DNA of 64,000 nt, taken from positions 1-64,000 of the forward strand of contig JAUXRY010000034.1 of assembly GCA_030679915.1 (NCBI GenBank), in the 5' to 3' direction. The translations under genes were made by a program, and so were the position numbers. Positions 57,017 to 64,000 of the stretch are shown here, in pieces. Origin of the DNA: Thiobacillus sp. GTDB lineage: Bacteria; Pseudomonadota; Gammaproteobacteria; Burkholderiales; Thiobacillaceae. Position 1 is the stretch's first letter. Each line of letters starts with the position of its first letter. Under the pieces are notes generated by a model. It searched no databases, had not been told where the DNA came from, and saw nothing but the letters and a program-made list of their open reading frames with translations.

Positions 57017-58852
57017 GTGCTTGACATGGCGGTAGCCAATCTCAAACGCAATAAGAAAATGTCCCCCACAACAAAACCAATGGTCGCTAGAAAGATTTGG
57101 AGCCTGCTCACGCCCGCTGATCGACGTGCCGCGTTCGTTTTGCTGGGCCTAATGTTTCTAGGCATGTCACTCGAAACGCTTGGAGTCGGGCTTGTCATCC
57201 CGGCAATTGCATTGCTGACCCAACCTGACTTCGCAAACCACTACACGCTGGCCCAACCTCTTCTCCACGCCTTGGGCTATCCCAGCCAACAAGCGCTTGT
57301 TATTGGTGGCATGTTGGTCTTGGTGGGGGTGTACTTGATTAAAGGATTGTTTCTGGCGATGCTGGCGTGGCGCCAGATGCAATTTGCTTTTGGGTTGCAG
57401 GCTCAGCTATCGCAGCGTTTATTTTCACTCTATTTGCGCCAGCCCTACACGTTCCATTTACAGCGCAATTCGGCGCAGTTGATACGCAATGTGGTCACCG
57501 AGGTAAGCATGTTTACGGGTAGCGGGATATTACCGGGCATGATTTTGCTGACGGAGTTACTCGTGTTGCTTAGCCTTTGTACCCTCTTGTTAGTGGTTGA
57601 GCCACTAGGCGCTTTGATTGTAGTGAGCGTGCTGGGTGTTGCTTCTCTGGGATTTTACGGCGTCATGCGCGGACGTATTTCGAGCTGGGGTGCTGCGCGA
57701 ATTCAGCATGAGGGCCTGCGGCTTCAACACCTGCAACAAGGTTTAGGCGGTGCTAAAGACGTCAAGCTGTTAGGACGGGAAAACGAGTTTCTGACGCAGT
57801 ATGCCTTGCACAATGATCAGAGTGCTCGGGTCGAGCGACTGCAGACTACGACGAACCAGTTTCCGCGCTTGTGGCTGGAACTTCTTTCGGTCAGCAGTCT
57901 TGCAATTTTAGTGATCAGTATGTTGATTCAGGGGAGGGCATTGGAGTCCGTACTGCCGACCTTGGGCTTGTTTGCGGCAACTGCCTTTCGGTTAATACCT
58001 TCAGTGAATCGCATATTGAGCGCGCTGCAGGTACTGCGTTATAGCAAATCCGTGGTTGAGTTGCTTCATGCCGAATTTCAGCTTGAGAAGCCAGAGGTCT
58101 ACGTCCCCCCTAGCCTAAGAACACCTTTTCAAACGGTATTGGAATTGAAACAAATTACCTACACTTATCCGAATGTGGCAGAACCCGCGCTGAAGGATGT
58201 TTCTTTAACAATCCACTGTGGCGAAGCTGTCGGATTTATCGGTACCAGTGGCGCAGGAAAGAGCACGTTGGTGGATATAATGCTCGGTTTATTGACGCCC
58301 GATAGCGGTACGGTACGAGTGGATAGGCATGATATCCAGAAAAATTTGCGGGGCTGGCAGGATCAGATCGGTTATGTGCCGCAGTCCATCTTTCTTACCG
58401 ACGATACCTTGCGACGGAATATCGCTTTTGGTTTACCGAACGCGCTGATTGACGATAGCGCAGTGCGACGCGCGATCAAGGATGCGCAACTTGAGACGTT
58501 TGTTTCGAGTCTGCCTGATGGATTGGAAACCACCGTGGGCGAGCGGGGCATACGACTCTCGGGTGGGCAACGCCAGCGTATCGGAATTGCGCGGGCCTTG
58601 TACCATGACCCCGCCGTATTGGTGCTGGATGAAGCCAGCAGTGCTCTTGATAACGAAACCGAACATGACGTGATGCAGGCAGTACGGGCTTTGCAGGGAA
58701 GCAAAACTATTCTAATTGTTGCGCACCGTCTTTCTACCGTTTCAAACTGCAACCGGCTATATCGGTTGGACAAAGGGCAGGTGGTGGAAGTAGGCACGCC
58801 GCAAACGATGACGGGTAATCTCGGTGCGCAAGGAAAACGTTCTGAATTGTAA
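57017..58852 (+). CDS. ABC transporter/flippase of the PglK/MsbA type
   Basis: 611 residues from a GTG with AGGAG 9 bases upstream; an ATG at 57026 is possible. Six membrane helices (about 25-320) are followed by an ATPase domain: [16 protein letters not shown] (Walker A), [16 protein letters not shown] (signature), [12 protein letters not shown] (Walker B). This half-transporter type flips lipid-linked oligosaccharides or lipid A across the inner membrane. Position at the head of a sugar locus suggests glycan export. Confidence 0.88.
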   Translation: MLDMAVANLKRNKKMSPTTKPMVARKIWSLLTPADRRAAFVLLGLMFLGMSLETLGVGLVIPAIALLTQPDFANHYTLAQPLLHALGYPSQQALVIGGMLVLVGVYLIKGLFLAMLAWRQMQFAFGLQAQLSQRLFSLYLRQPYTFHLQRNSAQLIRNVVTEVSMFTGSGILPGMILLTELLVLLSLCTLLLVVEPLGALIVVSVLGVASLGFYGVMRGRISSWGAARIQHEGLRLQHLQQGLGGAKDVKLLGRENEFLTQYALHNDQSARVERLQTTTNQFPRLWLELLSVSSLAILVISMLIQGRALESVLPTLGLFAATAFRLIPSVNRILSALQVLRYSKSVVELLHAEFQLEKPEVYVPPSLRTPFQTVLELKQITYTYPNVAEPALKDVSLTIHCGEAVGFIGTSGAGKSTLVDIMLGLLTPDSGTVRVDRHDIQKNLRGWQDQIGYVPQSIFLTDDTLRRNIAFGLPNALIDDSAVRRAIKDAQLETFVSSLPDGLETTVGERGIRLSGGQRQRIGIARALYHDPAVLVLDEASSALDNETEHDVMQAVRALQGSKTILIVAHRLSTVSNCNRLYRLDKGQVVEVGTPQTMTGNLGAQGKRSEL

Positions 58853-58895
58853 TGGTAGTAAAGGTAAAGCCAGCCGGGCAACGGCAAGGAGCGAT

Positions 58896-59669
58896 ATGAA
58901 AGCTGTAATTCTGGCAGGTGGCCTAGGTACCAGGCTCAGCGAAGAAACGACAATCAAACCGAAACCCATGGTTGAAATAGGTGGCAAGCCTATTCTTTGG
59001 CACATCATGAAGAGCTATTCCTCGCATGGAATTCATGATTTCGTGATTTGCTGCGGTTACAAGGGCTATGTGATCAAAGAATATTTCGCCAACTATTTTT
59101 TGCATACCTCTGACGTCACATTTGACATGCAAAAAAATGAAATGGAAGTTCACGCTCGCAACGCCGAACCCTGGAAAGTGACACTGGTGGATACCGGGGA
59201 TGAGACCATGACCGGAGGGCGCTTGAAGCGTGTGCATCAATATATAAAAGATGAAGACGCGTTTTGTTTCACCTACGGCGATGGCGTGAGCGACGTTGAT
59301 ATAGGTGATGTCATCAGATTTCACGCAGCCCATGGCAAACTTGCCACGCTCACAGCCACGCAGCCGCCTGGCCGATTTGGATCGCTGAATCTCGATGGTA
59401 ATCGGGTTAACAGTTTCCAGGAAAAACCCCAAGGCGACGGCGCGTGGATTAACGGTGGATTCTTTGTGTTAGCGCCGAAAGTCATCGAGTACATACAGGA
59501 TGACTTCACCATTTGGGAAAAAAAACCGATGGAGCAGCTTGCGCTAGAAGAGCAAATGGATGCCTATTTACATCAGGGATTTTGGCAGCCGATGGACACG
59601 CTGCGCGACAAAATACATTTGGAAGAGCTCTGGGCGTCCGGGCAAGCGCCATGGAAGACTTGGTCATGA
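58896..59669 (+). CDS. rfbF: Glucose-1-phosphate cytidylyltransferase
   Basis: 257 residues from the ATG at 58896 with AAGGAG just upstream. The nucleotidyltransferase start [37 protein letters not shown] and [12 protein letters not shown] are those of RfbF/AscA. It makes CDP-glucose, the first step toward CDP-3,6-dideoxyhexoses. ATGA overlap with rfbG. Confidence 0.95.
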   Translation: MKAVILAGGLGTRLSEETTIKPKPMVEIGGKPILWHIMKSYSSHGIHDFVICCGYKGYVIKEYFANYFLHTSDVTFDMQKNEMEVHARNAEPWKVTLVDTGDETMTGGRLKRVHQYIKDEDAFCFTYGDGVSDVDIGDVIRFHAAHGKLATLTATQPPGRFGSLNLDGNRVNSFQEKPQGDGAWINGGFFVLAPKVIEYIQDDFTIWEKKPMEQLALEEQMDAYLHQGFWQPMDTLRDKIHLEELWASGQAPWKTWS

Positions 59670-60745
59670 ACGCCAGTTTTTGGAAGGGGAAACGCGTCTT
59701 CCTTACCGGGCACACTGGCTTTAAAGGGAGCTGGCTCAGTCTTTGGCTGCAACAGATGGGAGCCGAAGTGACCGGTTATGCCCTGCCAGCACCCAGCAAC
59801 CCCAGCTTGTATGAGGTCGCCAAGATTGAACAAGGTATGCGTTCGATCACAGGCGATATCCGTGACGCCGAGAAGCTTAAGCGCGCCTTGGCGGAGACGC
59901 AAGCGGACATTGTGATTCATATGGCAGCACAATCGCTGGTGCGCTACTCTTACGATTATCCGGTGGAAACCTATGCCGCCAATGTCATGGGCACGGTGCA
60001 TTTGCTGGAAGCGGTGCGCGACACCGTGAGCGTGCGTGCTGTGGTCAACATTACAAGTGATAAATGTTACGAAAATAAGGAGTGGATTTGGGGTTATCGT
60101 GAAAATGACCCCATGGGCGGTTACGACCCCTACAGCAGCAGCAAGGGCTGTGCCGAACTGGTCGCCGCAGCTTATCGTAGCTCCTATTTCAACCCGGAAA
60201 AATATGCCGAGCATGGCGTCGCCATTGCTAGTGCGCGTGCGGGCAATGTCATCGGGGGGGGTGATTGGGCGCTCGACCGGCTCATCCCTGACATGTTGCG
60301 CGCGATCGAGCGTGGCGAGGTGGTGTTGATTCGCAGCCCAGATGCGATTCGCCCCTGGCAGCATGTGCTTGAACCGCTCAGTGGATACCTCATGCTGGCG
60401 GAAAAGTTGTATAGCCAAGGTCCGGTTTTCGCCGGGGGTTGGAACTTTGGCCCGCATGACGCCGACGCGCGACCCGTGCGATGGATTATCGAGCATTTGT
60501 CCCGAGCTTGGGGGCAAGGGGCTACGTGGGAAATAAACGGCGTGCCGCAACCTCATGAAGCCACTTATCTTAAACTGGATTGCTCGAAGGCCCGTGCTGT
60601 TCTCGATTGGAAACCGCGCTGGGACCTCGGTCAAGCCATTGAAAGAATCGTGGAGTGGCATAAAGCCTACGATCAACGGGCAGATATGCGGGAAATGACG
60701 CTGGGGCAAATCAATGCCTATGTATCGACACCAACACTTAACTGA
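59666..60745 (+). CDS. rfbG: CDP-glucose 4,6-dehydratase
   Basis: 359 residues from the ATG at 59666 overlapping the rfbF stop. It is an extended [17 protein letters not shown] (NAD-binding), [13 protein letters not shown] and catalytic Y-x-x-x-K in [10 protein letters not shown]. It makes CDP-4-keto-6-deoxyglucose. rfbH follows after 15 bases. Confidence 0.95.
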   Translation: MNASFWKGKRVFLTGHTGFKGSWLSLWLQQMGAEVTGYALPAPSNPSLYEVAKIEQGMRSITGDIRDAEKLKRALAETQADIVIHMAAQSLVRYSYDYPVETYAANVMGTVHLLEAVRDTVSVRAVVNITSDKCYENKEWIWGYRENDPMGGYDPYSSSKGCAELVAAAYRSSYFNPEKYAEHGVAIASARAGNVIGGGDWALDRLIPDMLRAIERGEVVLIRSPDAIRPWQHVLEPLSGYLMLAEKLYSQGPVFAGGWNFGPHDADARPVRWIIEHLSRAWGQGATWEINGVPQPHEATYLKLDCSKARAVLDWKPRWDLGQAIERIVEWHKAYDQRADMREMTLGQINAYVSTPTLN

Positions 60746-60760
60746 ATCAAGGCCTAAGTT

Positions 60761-62074
60761 ATGAACCAAGAGCAGCTTAAACACCAGATAATTGACTTGG
60801 TGGCGCAATACGGCGCATTGGCATCGCAACCCATTAGATTTGAACCCGGAAAGACGGTAATACCACCCGCTGGCAAGGTTATCGGTGCCAAGGAAACGCA
60901 GCTGATGGTCGAAGCTGCGCTAGACGGTTGGCTCACTACTGGACACTTCAACGACGCATTCGAGACTAGGCTTGCGCAATTTTTGTCAGTCAAACACCTG
61001 CTTACGGTCAACTCAGGGTCGTCCGCAAATTTGGTTGCTTTTAATACATTGACCTCACCAAAACTGGGCGAGCGTGCGATCAAATCGGGCGATGAAGTGA
61101 TTGGCGTTGCGGCCGGGTTTCCAACTACGGTGAATCCCATCCTGCAATTTGGCGCTGTACCAGTATTCGTCGATGTCGAGTTGGGTACCTACAACATCGA
61201 CGCCAAGCAAATTGAGGCTGCCATCACCCCCAAAACCAAAGCTATCATGCTGGCCCACACTTTGGGGAATCCTTACAATCTGGACGCGATCGTCGCGCTT
61301 TGCAAAAAGCACAATCTCTGGCTGATCGAGGATTGCTGCGATGCGCTAGGCTCCACCTATAACGGAAAACCAGTTGGTACCTTCGGTGATATAGGCACCT
61401 TGAGTTTCTACCCTGCGCACCACATCACAATGGGGGAGGGCGGAGCTGTGTTTACAAACAACAGCGAGCTCAAAACAATTGCAGAATCGTTTCGCGACTG
61501 GGGGCGCGATTGTTATTGCGCACCTGGCAAGGACAATACCTGCGGCAAACGTTTTGGCTGGAAGCTCGGCAGCTTGCCCAAAGGCTACGACCACAAATAT
61601 ACCTATTCGCACCTGGGTTACAACCTCAAGATCACGGATATGCAAGCTGCTTGTGGCTTGGCGCAACTGGATCGACTCGAGGGTTTTGTTTCAGCACGAA
61701 AAAGTAATTTTTCTTATCTCAAAGATCGGTTGAAAAGCTGCGAAGAATTTATCATTCTCCCTGAAGCAACGCCCAATTCCGATCCCTCCTGGTTTGGTTT
61801 CCCTATGACGCTACGCGAAACCGCCAATCTGGATCGTGTCGATATGCTGACCTATCTGGATCAATACAAAATCGGTACCCGCTTACTGTTTGCTGGAAAT
61901 CTGACACGACAACCTTACATGGTAGACCGAGCTTACCGCGTGTCGGGCGAGTTAACTAACACCGACCGAGTTATGAACGATACTTTTTGGATTGGTGTGT
62001 ATCCCGGCTTAAGTGAGGAGATGCTAGCGTATGCCTGCGACAGGATCGAGACTTTCTTAGGCGTTAATTTCTAA
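60761..62074 (+). CDS. rfbH: CDP-4-keto-6-deoxyglucose 3-dehydrase (E1)
   Basis: 437 residues. A PLP aminotransferase-fold enzyme in which the Schiff-base Lys is replaced by His: H220 in [14 protein letters not shown]. The [2Fe-2S] ligands fit C-x57-C-x-C-x7-C exactly: C193, C251, C253 and C261, the same numbers as I recall for the Yersinia E1. It removes the 3-hydroxyl using PMP and electrons from a partner reductase (AscD/RfbI). That reductase is not in the window and may lie downstream. Confidence 0.96.
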   Translation: MNQEQLKHQIIDLVAQYGALASQPIRFEPGKTVIPPAGKVIGAKETQLMVEAALDGWLTTGHFNDAFETRLAQFLSVKHLLTVNSGSSANLVAFNTLTSPKLGERAIKSGDEVIGVAAGFPTTVNPILQFGAVPVFVDVELGTYNIDAKQIEAAITPKTKAIMLAHTLGNPYNLDAIVALCKKHNLWLIEDCCDALGSTYNGKPVGTFGDIGTLSFYPAHHITMGEGGAVFTNNSELKTIAESFRDWGRDCYCAPGKDNTCGKRFGWKLGSLPKGYDHKYTYSHLGYNLKITDMQAACGLAQLDRLEGFVSARKSNFSYLKDRLKSCEEFIILPEATPNSDPSWFGFPMTLRETANLDRVDMLTYLDQYKIGTRLLFAGNLTRQPYMVDRAYRVSGELTNTDRVMNDTFWIGVYPGLSEEMLAYACDRIETFLGVNF

Positions 62075-62623
62075 ATGTTTAGTTTGAAGCCAAGCAAGCT
62101 AGCTGGCTGTTTTGAACTGCAACCGATAGTCTTTGAGGACGTACGCGGGCGCTTCGTAAAGGTTTTTCACGAGCAAGCCTTCGCCGCGCAAGGACTGGAG
62201 ACAGGTTTTGCCGAAGAGTATTACTCGGTCTCCCACAAGAACGTTTTACGGGGCATGCACTTTCAGTTGCCACCGATGGATCACGTCAAAATTGTCTACT
62301 GCGTAGAAGGTGAGGTAATGGATGTCGTGGTTGATTTAAGGGCCGGCTCACCTACTTACGGTCATTTCGATTTATTTGAGCTGAGTGCAACCAAGGCAAA
62401 CAGCCTCTATATACCCAAAGGCTTGGCGCATGGATTTTATGTGCGTAGCGCGCTCGCGATCATGGTGTATAAAGTCAGCACGATTTATTCCGCGGCGCAT
62501 GACGCAGGTGTTCTGTGGAATTCAGTAGAAATTCCATGGCCGATCACGGAGCCGGTTATATCGGAGCGCGATGCTGCGTTCCCACGACTCAATGAATTCG
62601 TGAGCCCTTTTAGCTATACGTAA
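62075..62623 (+). CDS. RmlC-like sugar-nucleotide epimerase
   Basis: 182 residues starting directly after rfbH. Cupin fold of the dTDP-4-dehydrorhamnose 3,5-epimerase family: VLRGMHFQLPP with catalytic H62, IPKGLAHGFYV and a tyrosine near 132-138, with the IPWP end. With rfbFGH it could act as a CDP-3,6-dideoxyhexulose 5-epimerase (AscE-like), which would lead to L-ascarylose. A dTDP-rhamnose role is less likely because no rml genes accompany it. Confidence 0.82.
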   Translation: MFSLKPSKLAGCFELQPIVFEDVRGRFVKVFHEQAFAAQGLETGFAEEYYSVSHKNVLRGMHFQLPPMDHVKIVYCVEGEVMDVVVDLRAGSPTYGHFDLFELSATKANSLYIPKGLAHGFYVRSALAIMVYKVSTIYSAAHDAGVLWNSVEIPWPITEPVISERDAAFPRLNEFVSPFSYT

Positions 62624-62635
62624 TGCACCATAACA

Positions 62636-63544
62636 ATGAATAAGAATTTGCGCATTGCGCTAGTCACCGGCGCCACAGGTTTCATCGGCAGCCACTTGGT
62701 GTTGCGATTGATGCGAGCCGGGTGGCAGGTGCATATCGTGCGACGCGCGAATTCGCGCATAGCTTATGCGTATGAATTGTCCGATGTAAAAACGCATACC
62801 CACGATGGAACTACCGAAGGGATGATTCGTCTTGTCGGCGACGTGCAGCCAGAAGTGGTTTTTCATTTGGCCTCGTTATTTCTTTCGCAGCACGAGGCGA
62901 GCGATGTCGAACGTTTGGTGGCGAGCAATGTGCTGTTCGGCAATCAATTGCTTGAAGCCATGAAAGTGCACGGCATAAACCGTCTCATTAATACGGGAAC
63001 GTCCTGGCAGCACTACGAGAATAAAGCTTACAGCCCGGTGAATCTCTACGCCGCGACCAAGCAGGCCTTTGAATCGCTTTTGCACTATTACGTCGAGGCG
63101 CATGGGTTGCGGGCGATCACATTAAAACTTTCTGATACCTATGGGCCGCAGGACCCGCGCCCCAAGCTAATGAACCTGCTCAAGCGTGTGGCTGAGGATA
63201 TGCAACCTTTGGCTATGAGTCCGGGTGAGCAGTGGATCGATCTGGTGCATGTGGACGACGTCGCACAAGCGTACTTGACTGCAGCAGAACGCGTGTTGGC
63301 AGACACGGTGCAGGGTCATGAATGTTATGCCGTGTCATCCGGCCAGCCAATACAACTGCGCGAGATGGTGCGGCTGGTGGAGGGAGTACTAGGGCGATCA
63401 CTGCCGATTAAATGGGGTGGGCGTGCCTATCGCAATCGGGAAGTCATGCAAGCTTGGGAAGGAACCGTATTGCCAGGATGGAGTGCTCAAGTAAATTTGG
63501 CGCAGTCTATACAGACTATGTTTACCGACTTGAATCTGAGATGA
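62636..63544 (+). CDS. NAD-dependent epimerase/reductase, CDP-sugar type
   Basis: 302 residues. TGATGFIGSHLVLRL (G-x-x-G-x-x-G) and catalytic Y138-x-x-x-K142 in LYAATKQ mark an extended SDR, with TGTSWQHYENK before it. It resembles CDP-abequose/paratose synthase and AscF-like 4-reductases by context; the product stereochemistry cannot be read from sequence. The next gene starts within its stop (ATGA). Confidence 0.8.
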   Translation: MNKNLRIALVTGATGFIGSHLVLRLMRAGWQVHIVRRANSRIAYAYELSDVKTHTHDGTTEGMIRLVGDVQPEVVFHLASLFLSQHEASDVERLVASNVLFGNQLLEAMKVHGINRLINTGTSWQHYENKAYSPVNLYAATKQAFESLLHYYVEAHGLRAITLKLSDTYGPQDPRPKLMNLLKRVAEDMQPLAMSPGEQWIDLVHVDDVAQAYLTAAERVLADTVQGHECYAVSSGQPIQLREMVRLVEGVLGRSLPIKWGGRAYRNREVMQAWEGTVLPGWSAQVNLAQSIQTMFTDLNLR

Positions 63545-64000
63545 AGACCACTCTAACTGAGGAAATGCTGCCCCTGGTCAGCATAGGCGTCCCAACATAT
63601 AACCGACCTGTTGAGTTGAAGCGACTGCTCGGTCAACTCGTTAATCAGACCTATAAGAACATCGAAATTATTGTGCTGGACAACTGTTCCACCTTGCCGG
63701 AGGTGGCGCAGGTGGCGCAGGAGTATATCGCTCAATATACAAACGTGAGGTATTTCAGAAATACTGAAAACTTGGGAGTGTTGCGCAATGCGGCAGAGTT
63801 GCGGAAGTATGCGCATGGAAACTATTTCTGCTGGGTTTCCGACGACGACTGGCGTGCTCCCGAATTTGTTGAATTATTAGTAGCCGAGTTGGAAAAGAAC
63901 CAGACTGTAGATTTCGCATTTTGCGACTACTACGAGGTTGATGAGGCGGGCAACCGCGCACCAGGGTATCCGTTAAGTCATCTCAAGGTGTTCCACCCTT
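63541..64000 (+). CDS. Glycosyltransferase family 2, N-terminal part
   Basis: The ATG overlaps the preceding stop. The readable 153 codons show a GT-A fold: LVSIGVPTYNRPVELKRLL, IEIIVLDNCST, and the DXD-like metal motif SDDDW. The gene continues past the window edge. It probably transfers a sugar in the O-antigen made by this locus; donor and acceptor are unknown. Confidence 0.88.
   Translation, partial: MKTTLTEEMLPLVSIGVPTYNRPVELKRLLGQLVNQTYKNIEIIVLDNCSTLPEVAQVAQEYIAQYTNVRYFRNTENLGVLRNAAELRKYAHGNYFCWVSDDDWRAPEFVELLVAELEKNQTVDFAFCDYYEVDEAGNRAPGYPLSHLKVFHP

Noticed and set aside
59573-60829. Open frame of 418 codons opposite rfbG
   Set aside because: Shadow of a conserved SDR gene; no recognisable protein.

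Overview
The window looks like the chromosome of a motile, Gram-negative betaproteobacterium, most likely in or near Nitrosomonadales/Gallionellaceae/Thiobacillaceae. This is inferred from protein flavour and gene order (leuC-leuD-leuB-asd-fimV-truA-trpFBA-accD-folC-cvpA-purF-metZ), from a DsrC/TusE-family protein, and from FliA (sigma-28)-type promoters. No database search was possible. I saw no rRNA, tRNA, insertion sequence or CRISPR array.

Region 1 (1-14090) is the most unusual part. It is a plus-strand run of closely packed or overlapping genes: the tail of an HlyD-type adaptor, an M50 metallopeptidase-HlyD fusion, a shortened SecA-like ATPase, and a 1380-residue exoprotein. The exoprotein starts with an LEPR-XLL motif, followed by a DUF4347 domain, seven WD-like repeats, five cadherin/VCBS-type repeats and a C-terminal membrane segment. 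A hybrid histidine kinase, a REC-GGDEF-EAL protein and an HlyD-like protein with a Cds6/NTF2-like tail follow. I read this as a dedicated export and anchoring system for a large surface protein with built-in c-di-GMP control.

Region 2 (14091-25103) holds signalling and accessory genes: a second GGDEF-EAL protein, a frameshifted ClC chloride channel, a methyltransferase, two tandem HDOD proteins each behind a sigma-28-like promoter, a MinD/FlhG-like ATPase with a diguanylate cyclase, a DsrC-like protein lacking the C-terminal catalytic cysteine, a dodecin-like remnant and an MFS permease.

Region 3 (25138-43168) is a long housekeeping array: leucine, aspartate-semialdehyde, tryptophan, fatty-acid, folate, purine and methionine biosynthesis, with fimV, truA, a SPOR protein and cvpA. 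A SAM-II-type riboswitch followed by an intrinsic terminator precedes metZ. Region 4 (43163-48597) has a minus-strand envelope operon (TPR protein, L,D-transpeptidase, PpiB, LpxH) divergent from cysS, then a short DUF72-like gene.

Region 5 (48688-56922) is an mla phospholipid-transport operon (mlaFED, a TolC-family gene, mlaC, mlaB), an ABC-2 exporter, ibaG/bolA, murA and hisG. Region 6 (57017-64000) starts an O-antigen locus: a PglK/MsbA-like flippase, the CDP-3,6-dideoxyhexose genes rfbF, rfbG and rfbH, an RmlC-like epimerase, an NAD-dependent epimerase/reductase and a glycosyltransferase running off the end.
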